From the NCBI RefSeq assembly GCF_900106535.1, contig NZ_FNOH01000003.1, forward strand, positions 372,001-436,000: a stretch of 64,000 bases of DNA, written 5' to 3'. A program made the position numbers and the translations under genes. Source of the stretch: Myxococcus xanthus. Lineage in GTDB: Bacteria > Myxococcota > Myxococcia > Myxococcales > Myxococcaceae. The notes under the pieces were generated by a model. The model worked only from the letters and a program-made list of their open reading frames with translations, had not been told where the DNA came from and did not search any database. Shown piece after piece: positions 36,179 through 43,498 of the stretch; the stretch's first letter is position 1; every line of letters starts with the position of its first letter.

Positions 36179-36967
36179 ATGAGCCCCCGGCCCGCCCTGC
36201 TCGAACAGATTGGTTCGGACGTCGTGCAGTTCCAGGATGCGTCCGCGGAGTTCGATGCCACCGTCGGGAAGGTCCTGGCGCTCGGGCGCGCGGACCTCGC
36301 GTGCCTGACGCAGATTCACTTTGGAGGCCCCACGCCCCTGGGCGCCGTTGCCCGCGAAGCCGACGTGGCGCGGCTGGAGCTTGCGGGCTACGTCCAGCGA
36401 GAAGCGGCCGGTGGTGGCCAGCGGCTGGTGCTCACCTCGCATGCGCGCGAGTGGATCGACACCCTCTGGGGTCCCCTGCAGGCGGACGGCCACCAGCTCA
36501 TGGCAGGGCTGCCGGAGGAGCACCTGCGAATCGTCGCGGGGTTCCTGAAAGCGGCGAGAGCCATCCAGGACCGACACGCGACCCGGGTGGCCAGGCTGCT
36601 CCAGGAGCCGGGGACTTCACGGGCGGCACGCCAGCGAGGCGGGCTCTCCCCCGCCGCACTTCGCCGCGTGCAGCTTTACGTGGAGGCGCACCTTGCGGAG
36701 CCAATCCGTGTAGGGGCGCTCGCCCAGCGCTCCGGATTGAGCGTCTTTCATTTCACCCGCGCTTTCCGCCAGTCCACAGGCATGACACCGCACGTCTGGG
36801 TGCAGCAACGACGCGTGGAACGAGCGCGCGACCTGTTGAGCAACTCATCACTGCCATTGGGGGACATCGCGCTCGCGGTTGGCTTCAGCTCACAAAGCCA
36901 CTTCACCACGGTGTTCCACAAACTCACCGGGCTGACTCCGGCAGTCATCCGACGCGACCAGCGGTGA
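36179..36967 (+). CDS. Fusion regulator: MarR-like domain plus AraC-type HTH
   Basis: A 262-residue protein joining two DNA-binding folds. Residues 1-140 read like a MarR winged helix (FDATVGKVLAL, PLGAVAREADVARL, RLVLTSHAREWI, LPEEHLRIVAGFLKA). Residues about 160-262 form a complete AraC/XylS HTH pair (RVQLYVEAHLAEPIRVGALAQRSGL, FHFTRAFRQSTGMTP, RARDLLSNSSLPLGDIALAVGFSSQSHFTTVF). AraC domains usually carry a cupin or other sensor N-terminus; a MarR-like N-terminus is uncommon. It starts with ATG at 36179 after GCGGAG and is divergent from the DUF1772-like gene, its probable target. Confidence 0.88.
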   Translation: MSPRPALLEQIGSDVVQFQDASAEFDATVGKVLALGRADLACLTQIHFGGPTPLGAVAREADVARLELAGYVQREAAGGGQRLVLTSHAREWIDTLWGPLQADGHQLMAGLPEEHLRIVAGFLKAARAIQDRHATRVARLLQEPGTSRAARQRGGLSPAALRRVQLYVEAHLAEPIRVGALAQRSGLSVFHFTRAFRQSTGMTPHVWVQQRRVERARDLLSNSSLPLGDIALAVGFSSQSHFTTVFHKLTGLTPAVIRRDQR

Positions 36968-37004
36968 GGCGCCTGGAGTCAGGCTCCACCCATCTCTCCC
37001 CTGT

Positions 37005-37033
37005 TTGACAGTGTTACTCCGCCTCCGTAGGGT
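37005..37033 (+). promoter_or_regulatory. Predicted promoter of the 37-kb lipoprotein gene
   Basis: TTGACA (37005-37010) and TAGGGT (37028-37033) are separated by 17 bp, with a GGGGAG ribosome-binding site just before the ATG at 37057. The TAGGGT -10 box also appears in the predicted GST promoter. Confidence 0.55.
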
Positions 37034-37056
37034 CGTGTCCGTCCCAAGGGGGAGTC

Positions 37057-37995
37057 ATGCAAAAGTTGAGTCTGGCTGCGTGCGCGCTCGCGATGCTGAT
37101 CGCCGCGTGTGGGGAGTCTTCGTCAACCGGGCCGTACACACCGATTCGCGCGACCGAAGGAGTGATGCGTCTGCCATTGGTGTCGACCGCGCCCAATGGC
37201 GTCCAGTACCGGCTCGTGGGGGCGACCTTCGTCATCACTGGGACGGAGTCGCTCACGATCACGGATACGTCACCGGACACGCTGAAAGTGCCGTTGGTGC
37301 CCGGAACCTATTCCATCCAGCTCGAGGGTGATTGGCACGTCGAACGCGTGGGCACGCCATCCGAGATCGTGCCAGTGCAGCTGATTTCTCCCAACCCGAT
37401 GGCGTTCTCCCTCGCGGAGCGGGACATGCGCGAAATTCGATTCCTGTTCAAGCTCCCCGCGGACGGCAACGCGAACGTGGGCATCACGGTCGATGAGGGT
37501 GGCTGGATAACAGGCACCATGCGATTCACTGATCATTCGCCACGAGACCCGCCCAGTGAGTACGCCGAATTGGTCGGGCAGGAGGTGCCATTTACCATCA
37601 GCTTCGAATTCGCCTACCTGAGTCGCAACTACTGGCGAGGACTCTCGGTGGCTACGAATGAGCTCGTCGTCCAGTTCGGGGGCCCCTACTCCGCGCTGCT
37701 GCATGATCATATTGCAAGATATCTAAGCGGTGACACAGCCAGATTCGAGTTGAACCGAGGCGAATCGAATCTCATCTACTTCGACAACTTCACGACGATG
37801 GGAATGAGCACTACAGGCAATACCCCGTACCATCTGCAAATGACTGGGCGACACCTGTTCCGAGGAGTCTTGGACTCCGAACAAATTCCTGTCAGCCAGC
37901 CGTTCCCTTTCACCGCGGAAGTCACTCTTCAGAGATACGACACCTCTGAAGGCATGCTCCGTGGAGTCGCGACTGGTACCGGCACTACCCAGTAG
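37057..37995 (+). CDS. Lipoprotein of unknown function
   Basis: A 312-residue protein with a lipoprotein signal (LAMLIAACGES, lipidated C18). The rest is beta-rich and lacks recognisable domains; strands such as YRLVGATFVITGTESLTIT, PGTYSIQLEGDW and EIRFLFKLP suggest an Ig- or jelly-roll-like secreted domain. Codon use is less GC-rich at third positions than neighbours, hinting at recent acquisition or weak selection. A good promoter and Shine-Dalgarno are visible. The next gene encodes another lipoprotein in the same direction, 101 bp away. Confidence 0.75.
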   Translation: MQKLSLAACALAMLIAACGESSSTGPYTPIRATEGVMRLPLVSTAPNGVQYRLVGATFVITGTESLTITDTSPDTLKVPLVPGTYSIQLEGDWHVERVGTPSEIVPVQLISPNPMAFSLAERDMREIRFLFKLPADGNANVGITVDEGGWITGTMRFTDHSPRDPPSEYAELVGQEVPFTISFEFAYLSRNYWRGLSVATNELVVQFGGPYSALLHDHIARYLSGDTARFELNRGESNLIYFDNFTTMGMSTTGNTPYHLQMTGRHLFRGVLDSEQIPVSQPFPFTAEVTLQRYDTSEGMLRGVATGTGTTQ

Positions 37996-38040
37996 CTGAA
38001 GTCGAAGGGCACGTTTCCGGGCTCTGCGCCGCCGCATCGA

Positions 38041-38058
38041 GCAAGCCCCTGTGCTTGC
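38041..38058. terminator. Inverted repeat between the two lipoprotein genes
   Basis: GCAAGC and GCTTGC arms of 6 bp enclose a 6-nt loop, 46 bp after the first lipoprotein's stop and 38 bp before the second's start. It may be a weak terminator or an operator; there is no T-run. Confidence 0.3.
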
Positions 38059-38096
38059 GCCTTGACCTGAGTGCATGGAGGGGCTGTTCTGACTCC

Positions 38097-39929
38097 ATGC
38101 ACTCGGGAACCCTGCGACTCGCTGGACTGTTTCTCATCATGGCGGCCTGCGCCACCCGTCCCACGCCCGTCATTCCCGCTCCTTCCTCGATCCCCGTCGT
38201 AGTGACGGCTCCCAAGCCGCTCCTCACGGTGTTCCGCCTCGAACCGGATGGGACAAGCGCTGAGTTCGGGCAGTTGCCACCAGGGCCCGAAGGCTTCGCC
38301 CCACCTGACACGGGCAACTGGTACGCAGAACCCTTGCGCCCCGTGCGTACCGAAGCGGAGGCTCGCGAAATCGCCGCCGTGTTGCGCGAGCATCACGTGC
38401 CCGAATTGTCCTTTGGCGCGGTCGGCGTTCCAGCCCCTGAGCTGCTCGTGGCCCTGCTCCAGGAGTCTGGTGTCGTCGCGCTTCAGGTGTCTGGCACGGA
38501 CTTCGGCAATGCGCACCTCGCCTCGCTGGAAAACGCGACCCAGCTCGAAGCCCTGCACCTCAATGCCACCCGAGTCACCAACGTGGGGCTGGCTCCTCTC
38601 AAACGAATGCGACGACTGGCAGTGCTGCGGCTGGACGAAACGCCGGTCTCCGACGCAGGCCTTGCGTCGCTGTCAGAGCACACCACCCTGCGTCGAGTAA
38701 CCCTCGCCGGAACAGCCGTATCCCCCCAGGGACTTGGATTCCTCGCGAGGCAACCGGGGCTGGAGGAACTCGACCTGTCAGATACCGCGGTGGACGACAC
38801 CGTCCTCGCAGTGCTGCCGGGCGCCCCGTTGCACACGCTCAACCTCAGCGGAACGAAAGTCACGAATGCCGGCCTCCGCGGCCTCAGCGCCATGCCCTCC
38901 CTTCGGCGGCTGGGCCTCGCGCGTACCGCTGCCTCAGACGCCAGCCTCTTGCACATCACGGGACTCCGTGAACTGGAAGCCCTCCACCTGGGCAGCACTC
39001 AGGTGACGGACGCCGGCTTGCTCCACCTCGCGAAACTGCCCGCGCTTCGTGCGCTGGTTCTCAGCAAGGCGCGAATCCGAGGCGCAGGACTTCGCCACCT
39101 CGCGGGCCTCTCTCGACTGGAAGCGCTTCACCTCGACGACACGCTCGTGGGCGACTCAGCGCTGCGCCATCTTCGAGGACTCAACGAGCTGAGAGAGCTT
39201 GACCTCTCGCGCACCGCCATCACGGGCACGGGACTTCAAGAATTGAGCACCCTGGTGGCGCTCGAATCACTCTGGCTCTCAGGGCTCGCGCTGACGGACG
39301 ATTCCCTCACGGCACTCGCTCCCCTCAGCCAACTGACGCGACTCGCGCTCAGCCACACGCCGATTGGCCCGGAGGCGCTGAACCACCTGGGTTCCCGCCC
39401 ACTCCTGCGACACCTGGACTTGAGCAAGACCGGGTTCACCGACGAATGGGTGCCCTCCATACGGCAGGCCTTTCCCGGCCTCCATTCATTGAAAGCCGAA
39501 CGCACCCTCCTCACGGACGCGGGGCTGGGCCAGTTCGCCGAATGGACAGAGCTGGAGGCAATCCATGTCGCGGGGACTCTCATCAATGGCTCTGGCCTGA
39601 CGCGCCTGCACACCCTTGCCCGACTCACGACGCTCGACCTCGGCGCGACGAGGTTGGACTCAGAGGGCCAGAAAGCGCTCCAGGGCTTCACGAAACTCGT
39701 CTGGCTGAGCGTCGCCGGCGTCCGCACCGGCGACGAGATGCTTGGCCACCTCCCCCGTTCGCTCCGAACCCTCTACCTGACGCGCACGAAAGTCACCGAC
39801 GCGGGCCTCCCGGCGTTGCACAAGCTGCCACACCTGCGGGAACTCGACCTGCGCGGAACCGCGGTTTCCACAGAGGCCCGGAGCGCCCTGGCACGGGAGC
39901 GCGGCATCCACCTCGTCACTGGGATGTGA
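38097..39929 (+). CDS. Leucine-rich-repeat lipoprotein
   Basis: A 610-residue protein with a lipoprotein signal (LFLIMAACAT, C18), a 130-residue Pro-rich/linker region and then about 19 leucine-rich repeats of 24 residues to the end. The repeat pattern is LxxLxLxxTxVTDAGLxxLxxLxx, resembling RNI/cysteine-containing LRR types found in planctomycetes and myxobacteria. Such solenoids bind proteins; a surface adhesion or recognition role is a guess. The start ATG at 38097 immediately precedes the signal peptide; an upstream in-frame ATG would add 14 residues. It converges on larE. Confidence 0.8.
   Translation: MHSGTLRLAGLFLIMAACATRPTPVIPAPSSIPVVVTAPKPLLTVFRLEPDGTSAEFGQLPPGPEGFAPPDTGNWYAEPLRPVRTEAEAREIAAVLREHHVPELSFGAVGVPAPELLVALLQESGVVALQVSGTDFGNAHLASLENATQLEALHLNATRVTNVGLAPLKRMRRLAVLRLDETPVSDAGLASLSEHTTLRRVTLAGTAVSPQGLGFLARQPGLEELDLSDTAVDDTVLAVLPGAPLHTLNLSGTKVTNAGLRGLSAMPSLRRLGLARTAASDASLLHITGLRELEALHLGSTQVTDAGLLHLAKLPALRALVLSKARIRGAGLRHLAGLSRLEALHLDDTLVGDSALRHLRGLNELRELDLSRTAITGTGLQELSTLVALESLWLSGLALTDDSLTALAPLSQLTRLALSHTPIGPEALNHLGSRPLLRHLDLSKTGFTDEWVPSIRQAFPGLHSLKAERTLLTDAGLGQFAEWTELEAIHVAGTLINGSGLTRLHTLARLTTLDLGATRLDSEGQKALQGFTKLVWLSVAGVRTGDEMLGHLPRSLRTLYLTRTKVTDAGLPALHKLPHLRELDLRGTAVSTEARSALARERGIHLVTGM
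38544..39911 (+). repeat. Array of about 19 leucine-rich repeats (72-bp unit)
   Basis: Protein-level repeats of 24 residues beginning with LEALHLNATRVTNVGL and ending near the C-terminus. The unit is degenerate at DNA level, so it is old duplication rather than a recent tandem expansion. Confidence 0.75.
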
Positions 39930-39969
39930 GCCGCGCCCGAGCCTCACGGCACCGCCAAGGAGACGCGGC

Positions 39970-40866
39970 TCAGCTCACCACGGGCAGTGAAAAGCCCTCC
40001 GGCTTGCCTGTGCCCCCCGGCCGCGCCACACCCGCCGCGTCATTCATGCGGCCCGAGCGGAACGGCTCCAGATCCAACGCCACGAACTTGAACCCCAGCG
40101 CCAGGAACGCGGTGTTGATCTTCTGCCGCACGTCCGCCGCGAGGAAGCGTTCGTACTCCTCCGCCGCGACCTCCAGCCGCGCCACGTCCTGGTGGTACCG
40201 CACGCGGAACTGTCGGAAGCCCAGCTTGCGCAGCTCCGACTCGGCGGCGGCGACCTGCAGCAGCCGATCCCGCGTCACCGCCGTGCCGTAGGGAATCCGC
40301 GACGCCAGGCACGCCATCTGCGGCTTGTCCCACGTCGGCAGCCCGAGCGACTGGCTCCACGCCCGGATCTCCTCCTTCGTCAGCCCCGCCTGCGCCAGCG
40401 GCGACACCACCTGGTGCTCCTGCGCCGCCTTGTGGCCGGGCCGGTGGTCCTTGAAGTCGTCCGCGTTGAAGCCGTCCAACACCACCGCCAACCCCAGCGA
40501 CTTCCGCTGCGCCTCGCAGATGTCGTACAGCTCCGTCTTGCAGAAGTAGCAGCGGTTCGTCGGGTTGGCCGCGTACTGCGGGTTCGCCAGCTCGTTGCTG
40601 CCCAGCACCACGTGCCGGGCGCCCAGCCGCGTCGCCAGCTCGCGGGCCTCGTCGGCCTCCTCCGGCGCCACGGACGCGGACAGCGCGGTGAGCGCGAGCG
40701 CCCGGTCGCCCAGCTCCTCCACCGCCACCTTCAGCACGAAGGTCGAATCCACACCGCCGGAGAACGCCACCAGCGCGCTGCCATGGGCCCGCAGCGCGGC
40801 ACGCATCAACTCCAGCTTGGGGCGCGACGACTCACACAGGGACTTGATCCGCTCGGGGCTCAACAT
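39970..40866 (-). CDS. larE: LarE-like ATP-dependent sulfur transferase (PP-loop)
   Basis: A 298-residue PP-loop enzyme. The pyrophosphatase loop is FSGGVDS at 35-41. In LarE the enzyme AMPylates pyridinium-3,5-biscarboxylate mononucleotide and inserts sulfur to build the nickel-pincer cofactor of lactate racemase. Here C106 and C109 (NRCYFCK) plus C186 (QMACLASRIPYG) give a three-cysteine pattern; family members with three such cysteines are reported to use an iron-sulfur cluster as sulfur carrier rather than sacrificing one cysteine. No larA, larB or larC is in the window. It follows cysC by 98 bp on the same strand and lies near a sulfur-carrier operon. Confidence 0.82.
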   Translation of the reverse strand: MLSPERIKSLCESSRPKLELMRAALRAHGSALVAFSGGVDSTFVLKVAVEELGDRALALTALSASVAPEEADEARELATRLGARHVVLGSNELANPQYAANPTNRCYFCKTELYDICEAQRKSLGLAVVLDGFNADDFKDHRPGHKAAQEHQVVSPLAQAGLTKEEIRAWSQSLGLPTWDKPQMACLASRIPYGTAVTRDRLLQVAAAESELRKLGFRQFRVRYHQDVARLEVAAEEYERFLAADVRQKINTAFLALGFKFVALDLEPFRSGRMNDAAGVARPGGTGKPEGFSLPVVS

Positions 40867-40964
40867 GAGGCTCTCCTAAAACGGAGGGGCCCCGGATTGC
40901 ACGCGCGCCGCGCGGCAACCTGGAGCCCCTTTGGAAATGACACCGGGCCCGGAAGCCCAGCCGC

Positions 40965-41738
40965 CTAGCGAGCCTTCCGCTTCGCGGCCTTCTTCGCCGC
41001 CGCGGCCGGCTTCGCCACCCGGGCCGCGCGCGTGGCCGGACGGGCCTTGGCGCCCTTGTCCGCCTTCGGCGCCTTCGCCGCGGGCTTGGACTCCTCGGCG
41101 CGGCGGGCCTTGGCGCCACCCTTCTCGGCCTTCTCAGCCTTCTCCCCCTTCGCGGGGAGCGGGTTGGCCTTCATCTTCTTGCCGGTGATGACCTTCAGCT
41201 CCTCGGTGCTCATGTAGCCGAGGTCCAGAAGCGACTGGAAGATCTTCGCCGCGCCGTCCTCCACCGACTCCACGTTGGAGTGGATGGTGACCTCCGGCGA
41301 GTTGGGCGGCTCATACGGCTCGGTGATGCCGATGAAGTTGGGGATCTCCCCGTTGAGCGCCTTCTTGTAGCGGCCCGTGCTGTCGCGCTCGATGAGCTTC
41401 TCGGTCGGGCAGTCGACGTAGACTTCCACGTAGCGACCAATCGACCGGCGGTTCTCCTCACGGCCCGGCTTGTACGGGCTCACGCAGGGTACCAGCGCCG
41501 CCACGCCGTTTCGCGTCAGCAGGTTCGCCACGAAGCCCAGCCGCTTCACGACGGTGATACGGTCCTCCTTGCCATCCCCCAGCCCCGCCCACAGCGCCTC
41601 GCCAAGTTCACCCTCGTCGAGGATCTCGACGTTGCGACCCACCTGCCGCAAGCGCGCGGCGATGTAGGCGGCGGTGGTGCTCTTCCCGGTACCGGACATG
41701 CCGGTCAGCCAGAGGGTGAAACCAGTGTTGGAGGCCAT
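40965..41738 (-). CDS. cysC: Adenylylsulfate kinase-like protein with Lys/Ala-rich tail
   Basis: A 257-residue protein whose first 185 residues match APS kinase, which phosphorylates adenosine 5'-phosphosulfate to PAPS. The P-loop is GMSGTGKST (13-21); SPYKPGREENRR and VYVDCPTEKLIERD follow, with the C-terminal IHSNVESVEDGAAKIF. The usual DGDxxR motif after the P-loop reads LDEGELGEAL, so APS binding may differ. Residues about 190-257 form an unusual tail of Lys, Ala, Pro and Arg that resembles histone-H1-like tails. It probably starts a transcript from a good promoter and precedes larE. Confidence 0.75.
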   Translation of the reverse strand: MASNTGFTLWLTGMSGTGKSTTAAYIAARLRQVGRNVEILDEGELGEALWAGLGDGKEDRITVVKRLGFVANLLTRNGVAALVPCVSPYKPGREENRRSIGRYVEVYVDCPTEKLIERDSTGRYKKALNGEIPNFIGITEPYEPPNSPEVTIHSNVESVEDGAAKIFQSLLDLGYMSTEELKVITGKKMKANPLPAKGEKAEKAEKGGAKARRAEESKPAAKAPKADKGAKARPATRAARVAKPAAAAKKAAKRKAR

Positions 41739-41816
41739 ATGGGTCGTCTACTCCCTGCGTCCGGAGCACTTCTTGCAAGCTGCGTATGGACGCCGCAGAT
41801 CCAGAAGATGGACGCG

Positions 41817-41846
41817 GTTATAGACGAAAACCCGGCGACTTGACAA
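41817..41846 (-). promoter_or_regulatory. Predicted cysC promoter
   Basis: On the minus strand TTGTCA (41841-41846) and TATAAC (41817-41822) are separated by 18 bp, each matching the housekeeping consensus at five of six positions. The transcript would have a leader of about 70 nt before cysC. Confidence 0.55.
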
Positions 41847-41852
41847 TTCGCG

Positions 41853-41872
41853 CCCACCTTTCCGCAGGTGGG
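41853..41872 (-). terminator. Hairpin after the five-gene sulfur-carrier operon
   Basis: A perfect 7-bp stem CCCACCT/AGGTGGG with a 6-nt loop lies 59 bp beyond the JAMM gene stop and just upstream of the predicted cysC promoter, so it may separate the two units. Confidence 0.45.
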
Positions 41873-41930
41873 GGTGACGGGCATTCAAGTGCTTGCTCAG
41901 ACAAGGCTTTTTCGTTTCTGCAATGCACTT

Positions 41931-42344
41931 TCAGCCCGTTCGTAACACGAAGTTTCCCTCAAGCCACTCATACTCCGACACGTAGTGAACACAGCCGCGA
42001 TGTACGGATCCGATGAGATAGGAAACATCTGGGAGCAACGGATGCCCCTCCGGAGCCGCCCGCAGCAGGTCCTCCCGGGAGAAGGTGGCCGGTGCATCCA
42101 CATGCGAGTGGAACACGCACACCACTCGCTCTGACCGTACATCCGCGTCCATGCAGACGGCCAGCCACTCCTCGGGCGCGAAGGCGTACGCCACGCGTGG
42201 GTTGTCGGCGGCATTGCGCAGGGGGCGGATCCGCAGGGCGCCCGACCCCTCCGCGCGGAGGATCACCCCACAGCCCTCGAACGGATACGCGGCCTCCAGG
42301 TGACGTCCCACCTCGTCGAGGATGTGCTCGGGCCAGTGACTCAC
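41931..42344 (-). CDS. JAMM/MPN metalloprotease (Mec-like)
   Basis: A 137-residue JAB1/MPN+ protein with the whole zinc-protease motif: E23 (PFEGCG), H79-x-H81 and S89xxD92 in FHSHVDAPATFSREDL. In sulfur-carrier systems this class either trims residues after the C-terminal GG of a pre-carrier or, as in the Mycobacterium Mec protein, cleaves the carrier-cysteine adduct. The nearby carrier already ends in GG, so adduct cleavage is more likely (inference). Its ATG overlaps the upstream E1-like gene by 4 bp. It ends the operon. Confidence 0.88.
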   Translation of the reverse strand: MSHWPEHILDEVGRHLEAAYPFEGCGVILRAEGSGALRIRPLRNAADNPRVAYAFAPEEWLAVCMDADVRSERVVCVFHSHVDAPATFSREDLLRAAPEGHPLLPDVSYLIGSVHRGCVHYVSEYEWLEGNFVLRTG

Positions 42345-42982
42345 GACTCGGCGGGCGGCTCACGGCCCGCGCAGCGCGAGCACCTGCGCATTTCCATCTC
42401 CTCCACGGTTCCAGGTGCCACCAACCACCGGCCGCCCAGCGCGGGGCCCAGGCCCAACCGCAGCCGCTGAAACACGAGCGCTCCCAGCGTCCCCACGGCC
42501 ACGCCCAGCGCCCCATCCGGGGGCGAGCCCAGGTGCCGCACCGTCTCGCCGAAGCACCAGAGGCACCCCTCGGGGCCTCGGAAGACAACGGCGGCCCGCA
42601 TGCCGTCGCCCCCCAGCGCCACCCAGGGCGCCTCGCCACTCCACGCCGCGGGCAGCTCCGCCACCAGCCCGCCCCCCTGCCCCACCGCGCCCGCGTCCGG
42701 ATTCAGCGCGGGCACCTCGCGGGCCAGCGCCTCCGTCACGGGCAGGCCCACGTCGGAAGGCCCCATCAGGAAGCCCGGCGCCCAGGGCCCCAGCGTCAGC
42801 GAGCCCGCGCCCGTCACCGGCGTGCCACCTCCCGCCAGGTACGCCGCCGCCGTCAGCCCCGACGCGCCAATGCCATCCAACCGCGCCGTGCCCGCGAGCA
42901 GGGACTCCTGGCCACGTCCGCCCACCTCGCGCAGGAGGATCTGCCGGGAGTAGCGCAGGATCTGATCTTCGCGCAGCGCCAT
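42341..42982 (-). CDS. E1-like pseudo-enzyme carrying the arginine-finger segment
   Basis: A 213-residue ThiF/MoeB-fold protein. Residues 8-25 are a textbook E1 N-terminus, LRYSRQILLREVGGRGQE, in which the second arginine (R13) equals the arginine finger that acts on the partner subunit in MoeB/ThiF dimers. The following nucleotide loop is decayed (DGIGASGLTAAAY in place of VGAGGLG), and the catalytic Arg, Lys and Asp motifs are absent. A CLWC and a final CSRC may bind zinc. It lies 5 bp after the carrier gene and overlaps the JAMM gene. I infer it is the non-catalytic half of a heterodimeric E1 with the MoeB-like protein. Confidence 0.78.
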   Translation of the reverse strand: MALREDQILRYSRQILLREVGGRGQESLLAGTARLDGIGASGLTAAAYLAGGGTPVTGAGSLTLGPWAPGFLMGPSDVGLPVTEALAREVPALNPDAGAVGQGGGLVAELPAAWSGEAPWVALGGDGMRAAVVFRGPEGCLWCFGETVRHLGSPPDGALGVAVGTLGALVFQRLRLGLGPALGGRWLVAPGTVEEMEMRRCSRCAGREPPAES

Positions 42983-42987
42983 GGCCG

Positions 42988-43260
42988 TCAGCCCCCCGCC
43001 ATGGCGGGGATGAGGGTGATGCGGTCAGCGTCCTTCACCGGCGTGTCCAACCCGTTCAGCGCGCGGATGTCCTCGTCGTTGAGGAACACGTTGACGTAGC
43101 GCCGCACCGCGCCGCGCTCGTCGAACACCCGGCCGCCAATGCCCGGGTGGCGCGCGTCCAGGTTCTTCAGCACCTCACCCACGGTGGCGCCGGGAGCCGC
43201 GACTTCCGCCTGATTGCCAGTGAAGCCCCGCATCGGAGTAGGAATACGAAGGGTCGCCAT
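42988..43260 (-). CDS. MoaD/ThiS/CysO-like sulfur carrier
   Basis: A 90-residue beta-grasp protein starting MATLRIPTPMRGFTGNQ. Visible features are the typical VGEVLKNLDARHPGI segment, VNVFLNDEDIR, and a C-terminus of IPAMAGG ending exactly in diglycine. E1-type enzymes adenylate such a C-terminus and convert it to a thiocarboxylate, the sulfide donor for cysteine, methionine, thiamin or molybdopterin synthesis. The closest pattern is CysO of Mycobacterium (cysteine route), but the acceptor enzyme is not in this window. It lies between the TusA-like and E1-like genes. Confidence 0.85.
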   Translation of the reverse strand: MATLRIPTPMRGFTGNQAEVAAPGATVGEVLKNLDARHPGIGGRVFDERGAVRRYVNVFLNDEDIRALNGLDTPVKDADRITLIPAMAGG

Positions 43261-43267
43261 GACTCAC

Positions 43268-43498
43268 TCACCTGCCTTGCTTGCGGAGCACCAGCCGGTG
43301 CGTCCCGTCCGGGAGCGCGTCCAGGGACACGACCTCGTGGCCCTCGTCGCGCGCGTTGCGAGGCACGTTCTTCAGCGGCTCGGTGCCCCGAAGGAGCACC
43401 TCCAGCAACGTGCCCGGCTCCAGTGATTCCAACTTCAGCTTCGTCCGCACGTAGGTCATCGGACAGACCTCGCGGGTGATGTCCAGCCTCGCCGTCAT
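43268..43498 (-). CDS. TusA/SirA-like sulfurtransferase
   Basis: A 76-residue protein with the TusA signature: LDITREVCPMTYVRTKLKLESL, with conserved C12-P13 as persulfide carrier. The start is the ATG at 43498, which overlaps the end of the upstream E1/MoeB-like gene by 4 bp, so it is translationally coupled. The frame is open further upstream but unrelated. TusA proteins pass persulfide sulfur between enzymes; here it is a likely sulfur donor to the MoaD-like carrier (inference). Confidence 0.85.
   Translation of the reverse strand: MTARLDITREVCPMTYVRTKLKLESLEPGTLLEVLLRGTEPLKNVPRNARDEGHEVVSLDALPDGTHRLVLRKQGR

Noticed and set aside
35497-36261. N-terminal extension of the outer-membrane-like gene at 34.9 kb
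   Set aside because: It overlaps the DUF1772-like gene and the divergent regulator in other frames; the signal-like segment supports a start at 35496.
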